A stretch of DNA of 6,365 nucleotides from an uncultured Bacteroidota bacterium (GTDB taxonomy: Bacteria > Bacteroidota > Bacteroidia > Bacteroidales > SZUA-534). Positions 5,856-6,365 of the stretch are shown here, piece by piece. Within the stretch, counting starts at the first letter, position 1, and each line of letters opens with the position of its first letter. The position numbers were made by a program, and so were the translations under genes. The notes beneath the pieces were generated by a model. The model saw only the letters and a program-made list of their open reading frames with translations. It was not told the DNA's origin and ran no database searches. The DNA lies in the NCBI GenBank assembly GCA_937900725.1, contig CALCFP010000256.1, positions 1 to 6,365 of the forward strand. Direction: 5' to 3'.

Positions 5856-6365
5856 CAATAGCATTTTGGATTCTGCTCGGACTGGTTATCTACGCATATG
5901 CAGCCTACCCCGTACTTGTCGGCCTGTTGGCAAAAGCCAAAGGCAGGCGCCCGGCAACCGAATTGCCCGACATTCTGCCCGACGTGACACTCTTTGTCAC
6001 CGCATTCAACGAGGAACAATTTGTGGATGAAAAAGTCGCCAACTCAATGGCGATCGACTACCCTGCCGAGAAACTGCATCTTGTCTGGGTCACCGACGGC
6101 TCGGACGACCACACTAACGACCTGCTGCAAAAATACAGCAACATAAAAGTCTATTACGAACCTGAACGACAGGGCAAGGTCCATGCCATGAAACGCGGAT
6201 TGGATTTCGTCGATACCGACATCGTGATTTTCACTGATGCCAACACAATGCTATCGCCGGAAAGCGTGAAAGAGATTGTCCGTTTGTTTGAAAACCGCCA
6301 GATTGGATGTGTGGCTGGCGAAAAACGCATACTGAACGAAAGCCGGGAAAATGCCGCATCGTCAG
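5840..6365 (+). CDS. Glycosyltransferase family 2 (GT-A fold), membrane-linked; 3' end cut by the window
   Basis: Only the first 175 codons are present; the frame is still open at the right edge. Residues 5-31 form a hydrophobic N-terminal membrane segment, followed by a short basic linker (31-37). The GT-A domain follows: VTAFNEE (53-59) at the nucleotide-binding strand, WVTDGSDD (83-90) with the base- and ribose-binding Asp86, the EPERQGKVHAMKRG stretch (107-120), and FTDANT (131-136) at the position of the DxD metal-binding motif, here D133-A-N135. This arrangement resembles processive or polyprenyl-linked GT2 enzymes that carry more membrane segments at the C-terminus, which would lie outside the window. 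The ATG at 5840 sits inside the end of the GT4 gene (16-base overlap); no Shine-Dalgarno site is seen, so translation is probably coupled to the upstream gene. The substrate is unknown. A surface glycan role fits the neighbouring GT4 and LPS-transport genes. Confidence 0.88.
   Translation, partial: MATTLTIAFWILLGLVIYAYAAYPVLVGLLAKAKGRRPATELPDILPDVTLFVTAFNEEQFVDEKVANSMAIDYPAEKLHLVWVTDGSDDHTNDLLQKYSNIKVYYEPERQGKVHAMKRGLDFVDTDIVIFTDANTMLSPESVKEIVRLFENRQIGCVAGEKRILNESRENAASS

Noticed and set aside
1..6365. CRISPR array, insertion sequence, tRNA/rRNA, toxin-antitoxin or defence module
   Set aside because: I saw no spaced repeats, transposase frames, terminal inverted repeats, tRNA-like cloverleaf or rRNA sequence. 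All substantial coding is accounted for by the five envelope-related or START-like genes.

Overview
The window comes from a member of the Bacteroidota, most likely the order Bacteroidales. Three things point there: a TonB-dependent outer-membrane protein that opens with a CarboxypepD_reg-like domain and ends in an aromatic beta-strand; a START-like small protein of the Bacteroidetes type; and a promoter element matching the Bacteroidetes -7 consensus TAnnTTTG at the left edge. Translation starts mostly lack Shine-Dalgarno sequences, as is usual in that phylum. The species cannot be named from this sequence.

Layout, all on the plus strand: (1) 41-2503, a TonB-dependent receptor of 820 aa with its own promoter at the left edge, closed by a strong intrinsic terminator at 2573-2611. 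(2) 2662-3042, a 126-aa START-like (AHSA1/SRPBCC fold) protein. (3) 3095-4648, a 517-aa LptF/LptG-type permease of the LPS transporter. (4) 4626-5855, a 409-aa GT-B (GT4-type) glycosyltransferase overlapping the permease by 23 bases. (5) 5840 to the right edge, the first 175 codons of a membrane-linked GT-A (GT2) glycosyltransferase overlapping the GT4 gene by 16 bases.

Genes 2 to 5 look like one transcription unit: same strand, short gap or overlaps, and no terminator between them. The theme is the cell envelope. The permease would help extract LPS from the inner membrane, and the two glycosyltransferases presumably build a surface glycan, although their substrates cannot be read from sequence. 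The TonB-dependent receptor belongs to a separate unit upstream and has no SusD-like partner here. The START-like protein has no established function.

I found no RNA genes, mobile elements, CRISPR arrays or defence systems. The window is mainly ordinary envelope gene content. The points most worth a second look are the unusual lysine-rich membrane-anchor-like N-terminus of the TonB receptor, the short open frame and hairpin at the permease start, the enlarged periplasmic part of the permease, and the START-like gene beside it.
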